Part shown: in pieces, positions 32,901 to 41,455 of the stretch | How the letters are laid out: every line of letters begins with the position of its first letter | How positions within the stretch are numbered: position 1 is the first letter of the stretch | Assembly: GCF_002846555.1 (NCBI RefSeq) | Contig: NZ_PJMS01000001.1 | Coordinates: forward strand, 2,108,001 to 2,172,000 | Length of the DNA stretch: 64,000 bases | DNA from: Aquimarina sp. MAR_2010_214 | Lineage (GTDB): Bacteria; Bacteroidota; Bacteroidia; Flavobacteriales; Flavobacteriaceae | Reading direction: 5' to 3' | Notes under the pieces: generated by a model | Seen by the model: only the letters and a program-made list of their open reading frames with translations | The model's database searches: none | What the model was told of the DNA's origin: nothing | Program-made: the position numbers and the translations under genes

Positions 32901-34343
32901 TTAATATTGTATACAGACATTTTTGGGTTCGGTAAAAAATCTTAAGGCCTCAAATCCACCTTCTCTACCAACGCCAGAGTCTTTAGTGCCTCCAAATGCA
33001 GTACGTAAATCACGCATCATCCATGTATTTATCCAAACAATACCAGCTTGTATATGTTTTGCTAAATGCATACTTCTATTTAAGTTATTTGTCCAAATTG
33101 TGCAGGATAACCCGTAGCGTACATCATTTGCCATGGCCAAAGCTTCATCATCGGTGTCAAATGGCATGATTGTAACCACAGGCCCAAAAATTTCTTCTTG
33201 AGCCAATCTACAATCTGTAGAGTTGACTTCGATTATTGTTGGTTGTAAATAATACCCTTTTTCATAGCCATTTACCGTTACATAATTACCACCACAAAGA
33301 ATAGTGCCTCCTTCTTCTTTTGCGATATCGATATATGATTTTACTTTTTCCAGATGTGATTTTGAAACTAATGCTCCTAAGTTCGTTTCTGGGTCAAGTG
33401 GAGCGCCAACTTTTAATGCTTTGGTTTTTGCGATAAAATCTGTTTTAAACTTATCATAAATAGTTCGTTCAATAAATATTCGAGAACCACAGAGACATAT
33501 TTGTCCTTGATTGGCAAATGATGATCTTATTGTTGTACTAAGCATTTTATCATAGTCACAGTCTGCAAAAATCAAATTTGGATTTTTACCTCCTAATTCA
33601 AGGGATAGTTTTTTAAACATTGGAGCAGCGGTTTTGGCAATATGTGCGCCTGTTGCTGTTCCTCCTGTAAATGAGATAGCTTTAATATTCGGATGTTCTA
33701 TTATAGCCTGTCCTGTAGTATTTCCTAAACCATGAACAATATTTAAAACACCTTTTGGTAGTCCTGCTTTAGTGCAGATGTCACCTAGCAAATAGGCTGT
33801 CATCGGTGTGATTTCACTTGGTTTGGCCACTACCGTATTACCAGCGGCCAATGCCGGAGCAATTTTCCAGGTAAATAAATAGAGTGGTAAATTCCATGGA
33901 GAAATACAACCCACTACACCTATAGATTGTCTTAGGGTAAAATTAATAGCATTTAAACCTGTGCTCTCATGTGCTTCACTTGCAAATTGTGTAATTGCAT
34001 TCGCAAAAAATTGAAAGTTAGAAGACGCTCTTGGGATATCTACACTGGTCGATAGGCTTAAAGGTTTGCCATTATCTATAGCCTCTGCTTGAGCAAGTTG
34101 ATCCAAATTTTCTGTTATCAACGAGGCTATCCTGGCTAAGATTTCACTACGTTGTTGTAATGGGGTTTCTGACCAAGTAGGAAATGCTTGTGCTGCGGCT
34201 TCATAAGCGACCTGTACATCTGCAGCTGAAGAGTTAGGAATTAAACTATATATATCACCAGTAGATGGATTGTAATTATCTATCCACTGGTCTTGTACAG
34301 GAGCTTTGAACTCCCCATTAATATAGTTTTTAATTTTTTTCAT
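32901..34343 (-). CDS. 2-aminomuconate 6-semialdehyde dehydrogenase (aldehyde dehydrogenase family)
   Basis: This is a 480-residue NAD(P)-dependent dehydrogenase. It shows the general-base Glu in LSLELGGKNPNLIF, the nucleophile Cys in NQGQICLCGSRIF, SFTGGTATG for cofactor binding and the C-terminal EEIFGPVVTIMPF. The fold and length are standard, and the C-terminal FGGTKDSGVGREGG is typical of hydroxymuconic/aminomuconic semialdehyde dehydrogenases. The neighbours make 2-aminomuconate the expected product. It corresponds to NbaE/AmnC. Confidence 0.9.
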   Translation of the reverse strand: MKKIKNYINGEFKAPVQDQWIDNYNPSTGDIYSLIPNSSAADVQVAYEAAAQAFPTWSETPLQQRSEILARIASLITENLDQLAQAEAIDNGKPLSLSTSVDIPRASSNFQFFANAITQFASEAHESTGLNAINFTLRQSIGVVGCISPWNLPLYLFTWKIAPALAAGNTVVAKPSEITPMTAYLLGDICTKAGLPKGVLNIVHGLGNTTGQAIIEHPNIKAISFTGGTATGAHIAKTAAPMFKKLSLELGGKNPNLIFADCDYDKMLSTTIRSSFANQGQICLCGSRIFIERTIYDKFKTDFIAKTKALKVGAPLDPETNLGALVSKSHLEKVKSYIDIAKEEGGTILCGGNYVTVNGYEKGYYLQPTIIEVNSTDCRLAQEEIFGPVVTIMPFDTDDEALAMANDVRYGLSCTIWTNNLNRSMHLAKHIQAGIVWINTWMMRDLRTAFGGTKDSGVGREGGFEALRFFTEPKNVCIQY

Positions 34344-34361
34344 GTGTTCTTAATTTTTCAA

Positions 34362-35129
34362 TTAACTGAAAATGTATTTTAACTGCTCAGCCGTTTGTTT
34401 TAAATCTCCTGTATAAGTTTGAATTTCGTTTTCATTAAATCTAGCCGAAGGACCAGAAGTACTTATTGCGGCAATAAACTTTCCTTTAGTATTAAAAACA
34501 GGAACAGCAACACATACTAATCCGATTTCATTTTCTTCCAGATCCAAAGCAAAACCATTGTTTTTAATATTCTCAACTTCGGTGATTAATTTTTGTTTAT
34601 CAGTTATTGTGTTTTTAGTGACTGATTCTAAATCAAGATTTTTAATAATTTTTTTATAATCGTGCTCTACAAACGCGAGCATAATTTTCCCTAATCCAGT
34701 ACAATGTAATGGTCTTTCTGTGCCAATTTGTGAGTTGATTTGTAAATCGTGCCTTCCTACAACTTTATCTAAGAAATATACTTTTTGATTTTTATGAATA
34801 GCTAAATGAGCGGTCTCGCCAGCACGTTTTACCAATTCTTCCATGAATGGTCTTGCCTTAGATATAAAATTTTTATTGATACTTACTTTTTGTCCTAATT
34901 CGAATAACTTAAGCCCTAGCCTATACTTTCCATTTTCTGTATTCTGTTGAATTACATTAAGAGCTTCCATAGTTGCTAACATCCTGTATACTGCACTTTT
35001 ATTAGTGTGCATTAGCTTTGCAATTTCGGTAACACCCAATTCTATTGTATCTGTAGAAAAGCAGTCTAGAATATTGAATGCTTTTTCAACAGAAGTATTT
35101 AGAATTTTTTTATCAGTGGCATTACTCAT
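34362..35129 (-). CDS. IclR-family transcriptional regulator of the kynurenine cluster
   Basis: This 255-residue protein has an N-terminal winged helix (LGVTEIAKLMHTNKSAVYRM) and a C-terminal effector-binding domain (ARPFMEELVKRAGETAHLAI, HCTGLGKIMLAF, IGLVCVAVPVFNTKGKFIAA). IclR proteins usually control aromatic-acid catabolism in response to a pathway intermediate. It is embedded in the kynurenine operon between the deaminase and the dehydrogenase, so local regulation is likely. The operator was not identified. Confidence 0.92.
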   Translation of the reverse strand: MSNATDKKILNTSVEKAFNILDCFSTDTIELGVTEIAKLMHTNKSAVYRMLATMEALNVIQQNTENGKYRLGLKLFELGQKVSINKNFISKARPFMEELVKRAGETAHLAIHKNQKVYFLDKVVGRHDLQINSQIGTERPLHCTGLGKIMLAFVEHDYKKIIKNLDLESVTKNTITDKQKLITEVENIKNNGFALDLEENEIGLVCVAVPVFNTKGKFIAAISTSGPSARFNENEIQTYTGDLKQTAEQLKYIFS

Positions 35130-35160
35130 GATTACCTTGATTTTTTTGATTGCAAACTAT

Positions 35161-35577
35161 TTAGTTTTGTTTTTTATAGGCAACTACCTTTATTTCTACC
35201 AATAAATGAGGATGCGGCAATTGATGTACAGCTACGGTGGTTCTTGTTGGCCCGTCATAATCAAAATATTGAGCATAGACCTCATTATAACCACCAAAAT
35301 CGTTCATATTGACTAAAAAAGAAGTCACATCGACAATATCTTTTAGATTAGCACCTTCTTCTTTTAAAATATCATTAATGTTTTCAAGAACAGCTTTTGT
35401 TTGTGTTTTGATATCTAGATTTGTTGTTCCAAATTCATCTACTTCTACACCTTCGAATGAATTATCTGGTCTTCTGGAACTTGTACCTGAAACATATATA
35501 AAATCACCAACACGTTTTACATGCGGAAACTTGCCTCTTGGAGTGGCTTTACCGTGTATTAATTTTCCTTTGTTCAT
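35161..35577 (-). CDS. 2-aminomuconate deaminase (RidA/YjgF family)
   Basis: This 138-residue RidA-fold protein has [37 protein letters not shown] and a C-terminal [18 protein letters not shown]. The family Arg in GPTRTTVAV, which contacts the substrate carboxylate, is present. Within this operon it is best assigned as 2-aminomuconate deaminase (NbaF/AmnD), which hydrolyses 2-aminomuconate to 4-oxalocrotonate and ammonia. A general imine deaminase is the alternative. Confidence 0.85.
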   Translation of the reverse strand: MNKGKLIHGKATPRGKFPHVKRVGDFIYVSGTSSRRPDNSFEGVEVDEFGTTNLDIKTQTKAVLENINDILKEEGANLKDIVDVTSFLVNMNDFGGYNEVYAQYFDYDGPTRTTVAVHQLPHPHLLVEIKVVAYKKQN

Positions 35578-35667
35578 GGTTAATAGCGTTGAAATGTTAG
35601 TATTGAGAATCTATAATTTTCATTTATTACGTATTCATTTTAATTTAGAAATCTTAGATTTTCTTAT

Positions 35668-37068
35668 CTATTTTAATCCAGCAATTTTATCTTCTTCAAG
35701 TATTTCACTGGTCTCTTGTTGCACCTGATCAAATATGTTTTTTAAATCTTTTGATATATCAATTTCATGATCTGCAATTAGATTTAATAAAGCTTTGTCC
35801 TGTGCTCTACCAATTTTCATGGCTCTGGCATATCCTATATTCTCATCAAAAGTGACCATAGAATATTTTGAGAAATAGGTATCTGGGAATGTTTTTTCTA
35901 AATCCATTTCCAGCTTTCTTTTTTCTTTAAATAAAGGGTTAGCTACATGATCACGCATCTCGAAGTAATTATCGATTGCTAAATCTGCAATGGCATCTGT
36001 ATCTTCTTTTCTTACTTTCTGATATGCCTTAAAAGTAGCATTCCAGTCTCCCTGATGTTGTTCCAAAATTTCATCAAAAACGACTACGTCTTCAAAAGAA
36101 GCATTCATGCCCTGGCCATAAAAAGGTACAATTGCATGTGCAGCATCTCCAATTAGTAATGTTTTTCCTTTGTAGTACCATGGTGAGCATTTTACAGTAC
36201 CTAATGCTCCTGTTGGGTTGTTGAAAAACTCATGATCAATATCCGGAATTAAATCAAGAGCATCTGGGAATTGTGTTTTAAAGAATTCAGTAACTTTTTC
36301 TATATTGGTTAGATTATTGAAATTGTACTTACCCTCATCATAGGATAAGAATAAGGTTACCGTAAAACTACCATCTAAATTTGGCAAGGCAATAAGCATA
36401 TATTCACCACGGGGCCAGATATGTAAATGATCTTTGCTTATTTGATGATTCCCGATTTTACCTGCAGGAATTTCTAATTCTTTATATCCATGTGTCAGGT
36501 AATCCTGAGAGTAGCTAAACAAAAACTTTTTCTCGAGATAATAACTTTTTCTAAGAGCAGAACCTGCGCCATCTGCACCAAAGATAATATCTGCATGTAC
36601 TTCAAATTTTTCTTTGGTAGTATAACATTTAAATTTTGCAACTGTATTTTCGATGTCGACACCAGTGCACTTTTTATTAAAATGTATGGTTACATTCTCG
36701 TATTTTTCTGCTTCAGTTAACAGTAACCCGTTTAAACCTCCTCTAGAAATAGAATTGATGTATTTTCCTTTTCTTCCAGAATAGTTAGAGGCAAATGTAT
36801 TTCCTTCAATATCATGAATTAATCTACCATACATAGGAATGCAAAACGGAGTTACTTTATCTTCAATACCAACCATTTTCATGGCTTTTAACCCTCGATC
36901 AGATAATGCGAGGTTAATAGAACGACCTGCAGAGATATCGGTAGTTCTTAAATCAGGCCTGCTTTCATAAACAGTTACACGATATCCTCTTTGTGCCATT
37001 CTTAATGCCAGGAGAGAACCGCATAGACCCGCACCAATGATAAGTATGTTTTCTTCTTTTTGCATCAT
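35668..37068 (-). CDS. kmo: Kynurenine 3-monooxygenase
   Basis: This is a 466-residue FAD-dependent aromatic hydroxylase that converts L-kynurenine to 3-hydroxykynurenine with NADPH and O2. The N-terminal FAD fold is ILIIGAGLCGSLLALRMAQR. DGAGSALRKSYYL and the second FAD motif LIGDAAHAIVPFYGQGMNA are present. The RSINLALSDRG loop and the C-terminal region lacking a membrane anchor fit bacterial KMO. Its start overlaps the kynU stop by 4 bp, so the two are translationally coupled. Confidence 0.95.
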   Translation of the reverse strand: MMQKEENILIIGAGLCGSLLALRMAQRGYRVTVYESRPDLRTTDISAGRSINLALSDRGLKAMKMVGIEDKVTPFCIPMYGRLIHDIEGNTFASNYSGRKGKYINSISRGGLNGLLLTEAEKYENVTIHFNKKCTGVDIENTVAKFKCYTTKEKFEVHADIIFGADGAGSALRKSYYLEKKFLFSYSQDYLTHGYKELEIPAGKIGNHQISKDHLHIWPRGEYMLIALPNLDGSFTVTLFLSYDEGKYNFNNLTNIEKVTEFFKTQFPDALDLIPDIDHEFFNNPTGALGTVKCSPWYYKGKTLLIGDAAHAIVPFYGQGMNASFEDVVVFDEILEQHQGDWNATFKAYQKVRKEDTDAIADLAIDNYFEMRDHVANPLFKEKRKLEMDLEKTFPDTYFSKYSMVTFDENIGYARAMKIGRAQDKALLNLIADHEIDISKDLKNIFDQVQQETSEILEEDKIAGLK

Positions 37069-38333
37069 ACTAATGTTTTTAATATTTCGATCATTCTGTA
37101 TACATCTTCAAAACTATTGTATAGTGGTGTTGGAGCACAACGAATAACATCAGGTTCCCTCCAATCTGTAATAATATGATGATCTGTAAGTTTTTGATGT
37201 AGACTTTTATCTGCATTCTTAACTTGAATAGATAATTGACACCCTCTTTCTTCTGGATTTTTGGGAGTAATGATTTTGATTCTATCGGTATCTATCTCAT
37301 TAATTAAAAATTCGAAGTATGCTGTTAGTGCTTTTGACTTTTCTCTTAAAGCAACCATTCCAACCTCATTAAAAATATCTAGAGAAGCTTTAATCGCTGC
37401 CATAGATAAAATAGGAGGGTTGCTTAATTGATAGCCTTCTGCACCGGGCATAACATCAAATTCCTGACGCATGTTGAAACGAGTTTTTTTATTATGACTC
37501 CACCAGCCGGAAAAACGTTTTAGATCTTTATTGTATGCATGTTTTTCATGAACAAATAATCCTCCCAGACTACCAGGGCCAGAGTTTAAATATTTGTAAG
37601 TACACCATGCAGCAAAATCGACTCCAGAATCATGTAATTCTGGCTGAATGTTACCAACACCATGTGCTAAGTCAATACCTACCATACAGTTTTTGGCATG
37701 CCCTAAATCAGCAATTTTCTTAAGATCCAGATATTGACCAGTATAATAATTTAAGCCTCCAATTAATAATAAAGCAATTTCGTCACCTTGTTGATCAAGA
37801 ATAGTTTCTAAATCCTCTAGTCTTAATAGTTCTTCTCCTGAGCGCGGTTTCCATTCTATTAATCCTTCTTTGGGATCAAAACCGTGAAACCGTAATTGTG
37901 ATTCTACAGCATACCGATCCGAAGGAAACGCATCACTCTCTATCACAATCTTATATTTGGTTTTATCGGGTTGATAAAATGACACCATTAATAGATGTAA
38001 ATTGGTAGTTAACGTATTCATGATAACTACTTCTATGGGTTTTGCTCCGACCACTTTTGCCATAGTATCGGTTAAAAACTCATGATATGGCATCCAGGGA
38101 TTTTTGGCTTCAAAATGACCTTCTACTCCAAAATTTGCCCAATCCTCAAGTTCTTGTTGGATGTATTTCTTTGTAGTTTTTGGTTGCAACCCCAGAGAGT
38201 TACCACACATGTATATCCAATCTTTTCCGTTATCATCTTTTGGAATATGAAATTGATCTCTGTATTGTGCTATTTTGTCTTTTTGATCAAGCTCTTTTGC
38301 GTATTCTAAACTAGCTTTTGATGCTATGGTCAT
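37065..38333 (-). CDS. kynU: Kynureninase
   Basis: This 422-residue PLP enzyme cleaves kynurenine or 3-hydroxykynurenine to (3-hydroxy)anthranilate plus alanine. The Schiff-base lysine is in WCTYKYLNSGPGSLGGLF. NTLTTNLHLLM, the HGVGNIQPELHDSGVDFAAW region (here split into HGVGN and GVDFAAW) and WREPDVIRCAPTPLYNSFED are kynureninase signatures. It is the first gene of the minus-strand cluster. Tryptophan dioxygenase and kynurenine formamidase are not in this window, so kynurenine is either made elsewhere or imported. Confidence 0.95.
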   Translation of the reverse strand: MTIASKASLEYAKELDQKDKIAQYRDQFHIPKDDNGKDWIYMCGNSLGLQPKTTKKYIQQELEDWANFGVEGHFEAKNPWMPYHEFLTDTMAKVVGAKPIEVVIMNTLTTNLHLLMVSFYQPDKTKYKIVIESDAFPSDRYAVESQLRFHGFDPKEGLIEWKPRSGEELLRLEDLETILDQQGDEIALLLIGGLNYYTGQYLDLKKIADLGHAKNCMVGIDLAHGVGNIQPELHDSGVDFAAWCTYKYLNSGPGSLGGLFVHEKHAYNKDLKRFSGWWSHNKKTRFNMRQEFDVMPGAEGYQLSNPPILSMAAIKASLDIFNEVGMVALREKSKALTAYFEFLINEIDTDRIKIITPKNPEERGCQLSIQVKNADKSLHQKLTDHHIITDWREPDVIRCAPTPLYNSFEDVYRMIEILKTLV

Positions 38334-38495
38334 TTTAGTCGTTTTAATAATTGAAACAGTGTTTCACTAATTTACAAAAATAAAATGATACCAAAAGCAA
38401 TAAACTTAATTTTGATATGTATAAGATCAAATTAGGAGAAATAGTATGTGTTAGTAGAATAGCATTAACCCATTAAAAGAAATCTTGAAAGGTTC

Positions 38496-38687
38496 TATAA
38501 ACGTGAGTTCGGCATAAGAAAATTTACGTCAGTCAGAGTGATTTTCGGTAGAAAATTGTATCGAAGACAAGTAAATTTTCAAGCAAAAGCCTAATTTCGA
38601 TACAATTTTTCTCCGTTTCACTATGAAAAACCACTCAATTTGACGACTTTTTTAAACTAAATACTTACATCGAATTCACGTTATAAG
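38496..38687. repeat. Dispersed imperfect-palindromic intergenic repeat, copy 1
   Basis: The ends are inverted: TATAAACGTGAGTTCG at 38496 and CGAATTCACGTTATA ending near 38685. An inner inverted pair, AAAATTGTATCGAA (38553) and TTCGATACAATTTTT (38596), lies within. Read on the minus strand, GTCAAATTGAGTGG...GGAGAAAAATTGTATCGA matches copy 2 at 59.9 kb. It fills most of the gap between kynU and the lipoprotein gene and carries no ORF. The shape resembles a non-autonomous palindromic element (REP- or MITE-like). Confidence 0.6.
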
Positions 38688-38725
38688 GAAGTAATATAAA
38701 TGATTTGAAAAACTAGTAATGTTTT

Positions 38726-39451
38726 TTATTCAGTAATTACTTCAATTCCTGTGAAATAAAGCTTTCGATTTCCTTCGTGTAGTTTATGGGTTTTGGCAAT
38801 TTTAATACCATTAAAATTTTGGTAATCTTCCCATGAAGTAGTCATAGAAGGCTCTGGTTGATTCCCTTTTCTGAATACCCATTCTTTAATGCTAAAATCT
38901 CCTTCAAAATAAAAGTCATAAGCATCACCAGGGGTATAACCTCCATTGTTTTTATACACGATGGTTAATTTCTGCATTTCAGTATTACTTATAGGAGCGA
39001 TGGCTTTTACTTCATGTTTTGAAGTAAAACTTGCTTTATCCCAAACAAGATTGAAAGGAGCTAATAACCAATATTTGTCATTAATGAATCTTTGATCTGC
39101 TTTAATAGAAATACTATCTAATTGAGTTCTGTTGTAAGTTATAGTATCTTGCTCAGAGGTTAGGGTTACCATATCGTTTTTTGGTTTCCAACTCCATGAC
39201 CTATCATAATGAGTGCTGTCTCGATCAACATTAAAGGTAAATTTAATTTCTTTTACCTTGTTCCAATGCTGTAATCCGTTTGCATTAGCAATTGCTTCTG
39301 CTGTAGTTGGAATTTTCTTTTGAGTATTGTCTACCACAGGCTTTGGGTCTCTTACTTCAATATCTTCCTCATATTTATTTTCTTTTTTAGTGCTGGTATT
39401 ACACGAGACAGATAATAAGATACATGATAGTATTACTAAGACTTTTTTCAT
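38726..39451 (-). CDS. Lipoprotein of unknown function
   Basis: This 241-residue protein has a lipoprotein signal (VLVILSCILLSVSCNTS, lipid Cys17). A linker and a beta-rich domain follow (GLQHWNKVKEIKFTFNVD, RSWSWKPKNDMVTL, KLTIVYKNNGGYTPGDAYDF, SWEDYQNFNGIKIAKTHKL). The pattern looks like an outer-membrane-lipoprotein-sorting (LolA/LppX-like) beta fold, but I do not recognise a named family. It is the last gene of the minus-strand run that begins with the AraC regulator, separated from the cupredoxin-like gene by a hairpin terminator. Confidence 0.78.
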   Translation of the reverse strand: MKKVLVILSCILLSVSCNTSTKKENKYEEDIEVRDPKPVVDNTQKKIPTTAEAIANANGLQHWNKVKEIKFTFNVDRDSTHYDRSWSWKPKNDMVTLTSEQDTITYNRTQLDSISIKADQRFINDKYWLLAPFNLVWDKASFTSKHEVKAIAPISNTEMQKLTIVYKNNGGYTPGDAYDFYFEGDFSIKEWVFRKGNQPEPSMTTSWEDYQNFNGIKIAKTHKLHEGNRKLYFTGIEVITE

Positions 39452-39483
39452 TGTGGGTTATTTTTGGCTAAAATATAAAAAGA

Positions 39484-39517
39484 AAAACCTTGCTAATCGA
39501 GATTAACAAGGTTTTAG
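39484..39517 (-). terminator. Terminator after the cupredoxin-like gene
   Basis: AAAACCTTG-C-TAATC and GATTA-A-CAAGGTTTT form a 14-bp stem with one C-A mismatch and a very short loop. On the minus strand it is followed by a T-rich tract. Confidence 0.7.
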
Positions 39518-39539
39518 GTTTTAAAAAAGATAGAGAGAG

Positions 39540-39908
39540 CTACTCTACAATTAAAGTATATTGAGGAGTTTTATTTAAAGGACAAAAATATGTGTAGGTT
39601 CCTTTTTGTAGTGCAACTGTCTGAGAACTTTCGGTTTTTCCTTCGGCTACTACTTTAGTTACATATGCTGTTTTGATATGATTTTCGGCATTAGAAGCAT
39701 CTTTTCCTTCTGGAACTAATACAAATCCAACATCTGTTCCTGCATGGTTGTTGGTAATATTGAATACATAGCTTCCTTCTGATAACTTTATTTCTTTTTG
39801 GGTGAATTCTCCTTTGGTTTGCTCTAGAGAAACATTTTTTACTTTTTGTGCTTGTGCGCTAAACGTGATTGCTAAAATAAATGAGAATACTGTAATTAAC
39901 TTTTTCAT
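39540..39908 (-). CDS. Cupredoxin-fold exported protein lacking most copper ligands
   Basis: This 122-residue protein has a signal peptide (KKLITVFSFILAITFSAQAQ) and a small beta-barrel resembling cupredoxin_1 proteins: EIKLSEGSYVFNITNNHAGT, VALQKGTYTYFCPLNKTPQY. The Cys of the blue-copper site is present (YFCP). The usual upstream His (VxHxF) is replaced by DVGFVL, and the downstream His and Met are absent (LNKTPQYTL). Copper binding is therefore doubtful. It follows the AhpD-like gene and may belong to the same AraC-controlled group. Confidence 0.78.
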   Translation of the reverse strand: MKKLITVFSFILAITFSAQAQKVKNVSLEQTKGEFTQKEIKLSEGSYVFNITNNHAGTDVGFVLVPEGKDASNAENHIKTAYVTKVVAEGKTESSQTVALQKGTYTYFCPLNKTPQYTLIVE

Positions 39909-39952
39909 GATTTTGATACTTGTAATTTAAATTATTTGAAATTATTTTTTGA

Positions 39953-39998
39953 AACCTCACAGAAATGCAACCTGATTTGGTATTAGTCTGTGAGGTTT
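39953..39998. other. Hairpin between the AhpD-like and cupredoxin-like genes
   Basis: AAACCTCACAGA (39953-39964) and TCTGTGAGGTTT (39987-39998) form a perfect 12-bp stem with a 22-base loop. There is no T tract on either side, so it may be an attenuating or RNA-stabilising structure rather than a classic terminator. Confidence 0.5.
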
Positions 39999-40009
39999 AA
40001 TCGGGGTAA

Positions 40010-40558
40010 TTAGACTTCTGTAGCTTCTAATGGTTGTGCAACCGGAAAATCTACAGGAATTTGCGTTGTATTGTTTATGTAATTAGAAATTGTTTTGTCT
40101 CCTACTAATACAATAGTGTCTATTAAGTTTCCTTTAGAATATCCAGCAGTAAAAAAGTTGTCTATAGCATCCTGATTAGCATTACCTCTATTTTCTGTAA
40201 TATTTTTTGCTAATCCGGCTAATGCATTAAGTTTAGTGTCGAAAGAAGCACGACCAGCTCTAAGTTCTAAAATTTGCTCATCGGTAAACCCGTTCATTTT
40301 TCCTATTGCTGTATGAGCAGATAGACAGTATACACATCCGTTTACTTCACTAACGGCCAGGTTTACAACTTCTTTTTCTTTTGCAGAAAGAGATGTTTTT
40401 GCATTAGAAAAGTTTAAATAGTTTTCTAGTGCTGTTTCACTATGTGCATAAGTTGCGTATAGATTAGGTACAAACCCTAATGCTTTATTAAGGTTGTCAA
40501 ATATCGCTTGATTACCGGCGTTTACTTCTTCTCTGGTTGGTACATTAAATGTGCTCAT
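40010..40558 (-). CDS. AhpD-like carboxymuconolactone decarboxylase family protein
   Basis: This 182-residue all-helical protein carries the peroxidase-type CxxC-like motif VNGCVYCLSAHTAIGK (Cys-Val-Tyr-Cys followed by His) typical of AhpD-related alkylhydroperoxidases. LRAGRASFDTKLNALAGLAK and DTIVLVGDKTISNYINN match the family. It probably reduces peroxides or reactive aldehydes through a dithiol. An operator-like box and a -7 element lie 70-140 bp upstream (40659-40695 and 40631-40638), matching two other sites in this group. Confidence 0.88.
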   Translation of the reverse strand: MSTFNVPTREEVNAGNQAIFDNLNKALGFVPNLYATYAHSETALENYLNFSNAKTSLSAKEKEVVNLAVSEVNGCVYCLSAHTAIGKMNGFTDEQILELRAGRASFDTKLNALAGLAKNITENRGNANQDAIDNFFTAGYSKGNLIDTIVLVGDKTISNYINNTTQIPVDFPVAQPLEATEV

Positions 40559-40630
40559 AATATAATTGTTTTTAGTTATTTTATTGAAACCTTTTTCAGG
40601 CTTCTGTTATTTTGTTTTTAATTAACGAGG

Positions 40631-40638
40631 CAAAGATC
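40631..40638 (-). promoter_or_regulatory. -7 element of the AhpD-like gene
   Basis: On the minus strand this reads GATCTTTG, close to TAnnTTTG. It begins 37 bases after the start of the proximal GGGAAAAA half of box A and has no TTG at -33, which suggests an activator-dependent promoter. Confidence 0.45.
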
Positions 40639-40658
40639 GTGTGAAAATAGGTGGAGTA

Positions 40659-40695
40659 GAATAGTCGTTTTTCCCGATTACTTGTCAAATTTTCC
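40659..40695 (-). promoter_or_regulatory. Operator-like box A (upstream of the AhpD-like gene)
   Basis: On the minus strand this reads GGAAAATTTGACAAGTAATC followed by GGGAAAAACGACTATTC. Two GGAAAA half-sites are 20-21 bp apart, a two-turn spacing typical of AraC-type binding sites. It matches boxes B and C. Confidence 0.55.
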
Positions 40696-40711
40696 TAACC
40701 TATTTTTGTAC

Positions 40712-40867
40712 TTATCTTTGGACGAAAGATTTTTTGGTATCACAATAAAAATCATGAATGCCTTTTTGTTCACAATGTGTTTTTGGATGAATAGAGGCGG
40801 CTATTTTTTTTCTTCCTTTGCTAAAAATTTCAATTAAATTGAAAATTGATTTATGTTGTACTGTCAT
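40712..40867 (-). CDS. 51-residue hypothetical protein
   Basis: ATG 40867 opens a 51-codon frame. The product is basic and soluble: an amphipathic start (HKSIFNLIEIFSKGRKKIAA), then two Cys (THCEQKGIHDFYCDTKK). It is preceded by its own -7 element (40894-40901) and operator-like box B at the same spacing as the AhpD-like gene. A regulated promoter in front is the main reason to think it is expressed. I recognise no family. Confidence 0.5.
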   Translation of the reverse strand: MTVQHKSIFNLIEIFSKGRKKIAASIHPKTHCEQKGIHDFYCDTKKSFVQR

Positions 40868-40893
40868 TTTTGTATAGTTTTAAATTAACAGTG

Positions 40894-40901
40894 CAAAGAT
40901 G
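40894..40901 (-). promoter_or_regulatory. -7 element of the 51-residue ORF
   Basis: On the minus strand this reads CATCTTTG, close to TAnnTTTG, 27 bp upstream of the ATG. Spacing to the proximal half of box B is 37 bases, identical to box A. Confidence 0.45.
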
Positions 40902-40920
40902 TGACATAGAAGAGAGGGAA

Positions 40921-40958
40921 GGAATGGTAGTTTTTCCCAAGGACTTGTCGATTTTTCC
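40921..40958 (-). promoter_or_regulatory. Operator-like box B (upstream of the 51-residue ORF)
   Basis: On the minus strand this reads GGAAAAATCGACAAGTCCTT followed by GGGAAAAACTACCATTCC. It shares GGAAAA, GACAAGT and GGGAAAAAC-AC-ATTC with box A in the same order and spacing. Confidence 0.55.
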
Positions 40959-40969
40959 CGGATATAAAA

Positions 40970-40996
40970 AAACACCTCTTTACAATAGAGGTGTTT
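40970..40996 (-). terminator. Terminator after doxX
   Basis: AAACACCTCT (40970-40979) and AGAGGTGTTT (40987-40996) form a 10-bp stem with a 7-base loop. On the minus strand a T run follows. It ends the doxX transcript just before box B. Confidence 0.8.
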
Positions 40997-41042
40997 GAAT
41001 ACTTTTTTAAGCACTATTTATGAGTACCTAATCGCTTTAGGA

Positions 41043-41414
41043 TTAAAAAAATTTGACTTCTTTTCTTCTAGTCCAAAGAATAACCGCACTTAATACAAAA
41101 GTTACTACTGCAGTGATGAAGAGAATTCCGCCATCATTATTAATTTCGACACCTAATTTGGTTAAATGCATCATGATAGCACCTCCGATAATACCAAGAG
41201 CTAGCATTGCGCCAATCCATGCTGTTTTAGGGATCAATAATAAAATACCGGCAATTAATTCTGTTATTCCTGTACCTATTCTTCCATAAGGTTCTAATCC
41301 AACTTTTGTGAATATATACACACTATCTGGATGAGCAGTAAATTTAAATCTAAGAGTTTGAATTAAGATTAATGCTACGAGAATTCGTAACAAGAGGGGT
41401 AAAATCTTTTTCAT
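41043..41414 (-). CDS. DoxX family membrane protein
   Basis: This 123-residue protein has four membrane helices (LLLRILVALILIQTL, GTGITELIAGILLLI, WIGAMLALGIIGGAIMMHL, LFITAVVTFVLSAVIL) and the DoxX-family RFKF and GTGITELIAGILL features. DoxX proteins are associated with membrane redox or oxidative-stress functions. It sits between the small exported protein (42-bp gap) and the 51-residue ORF and ends at a strong terminator. Confidence 0.87.
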   Translation of the reverse strand: MKKILPLLLRILVALILIQTLRFKFTAHPDSVYIFTKVGLEPYGRIGTGITELIAGILLLIPKTAWIGAMLALGIIGGAIMMHLTKLGVEINNDGGILFITAVVTFVLSAVILWTRRKEVKFF

Positions 41415-41455
41415 GTTAGGTTGTTATATTAATTAGTTTTATTGTGGTAAACACG

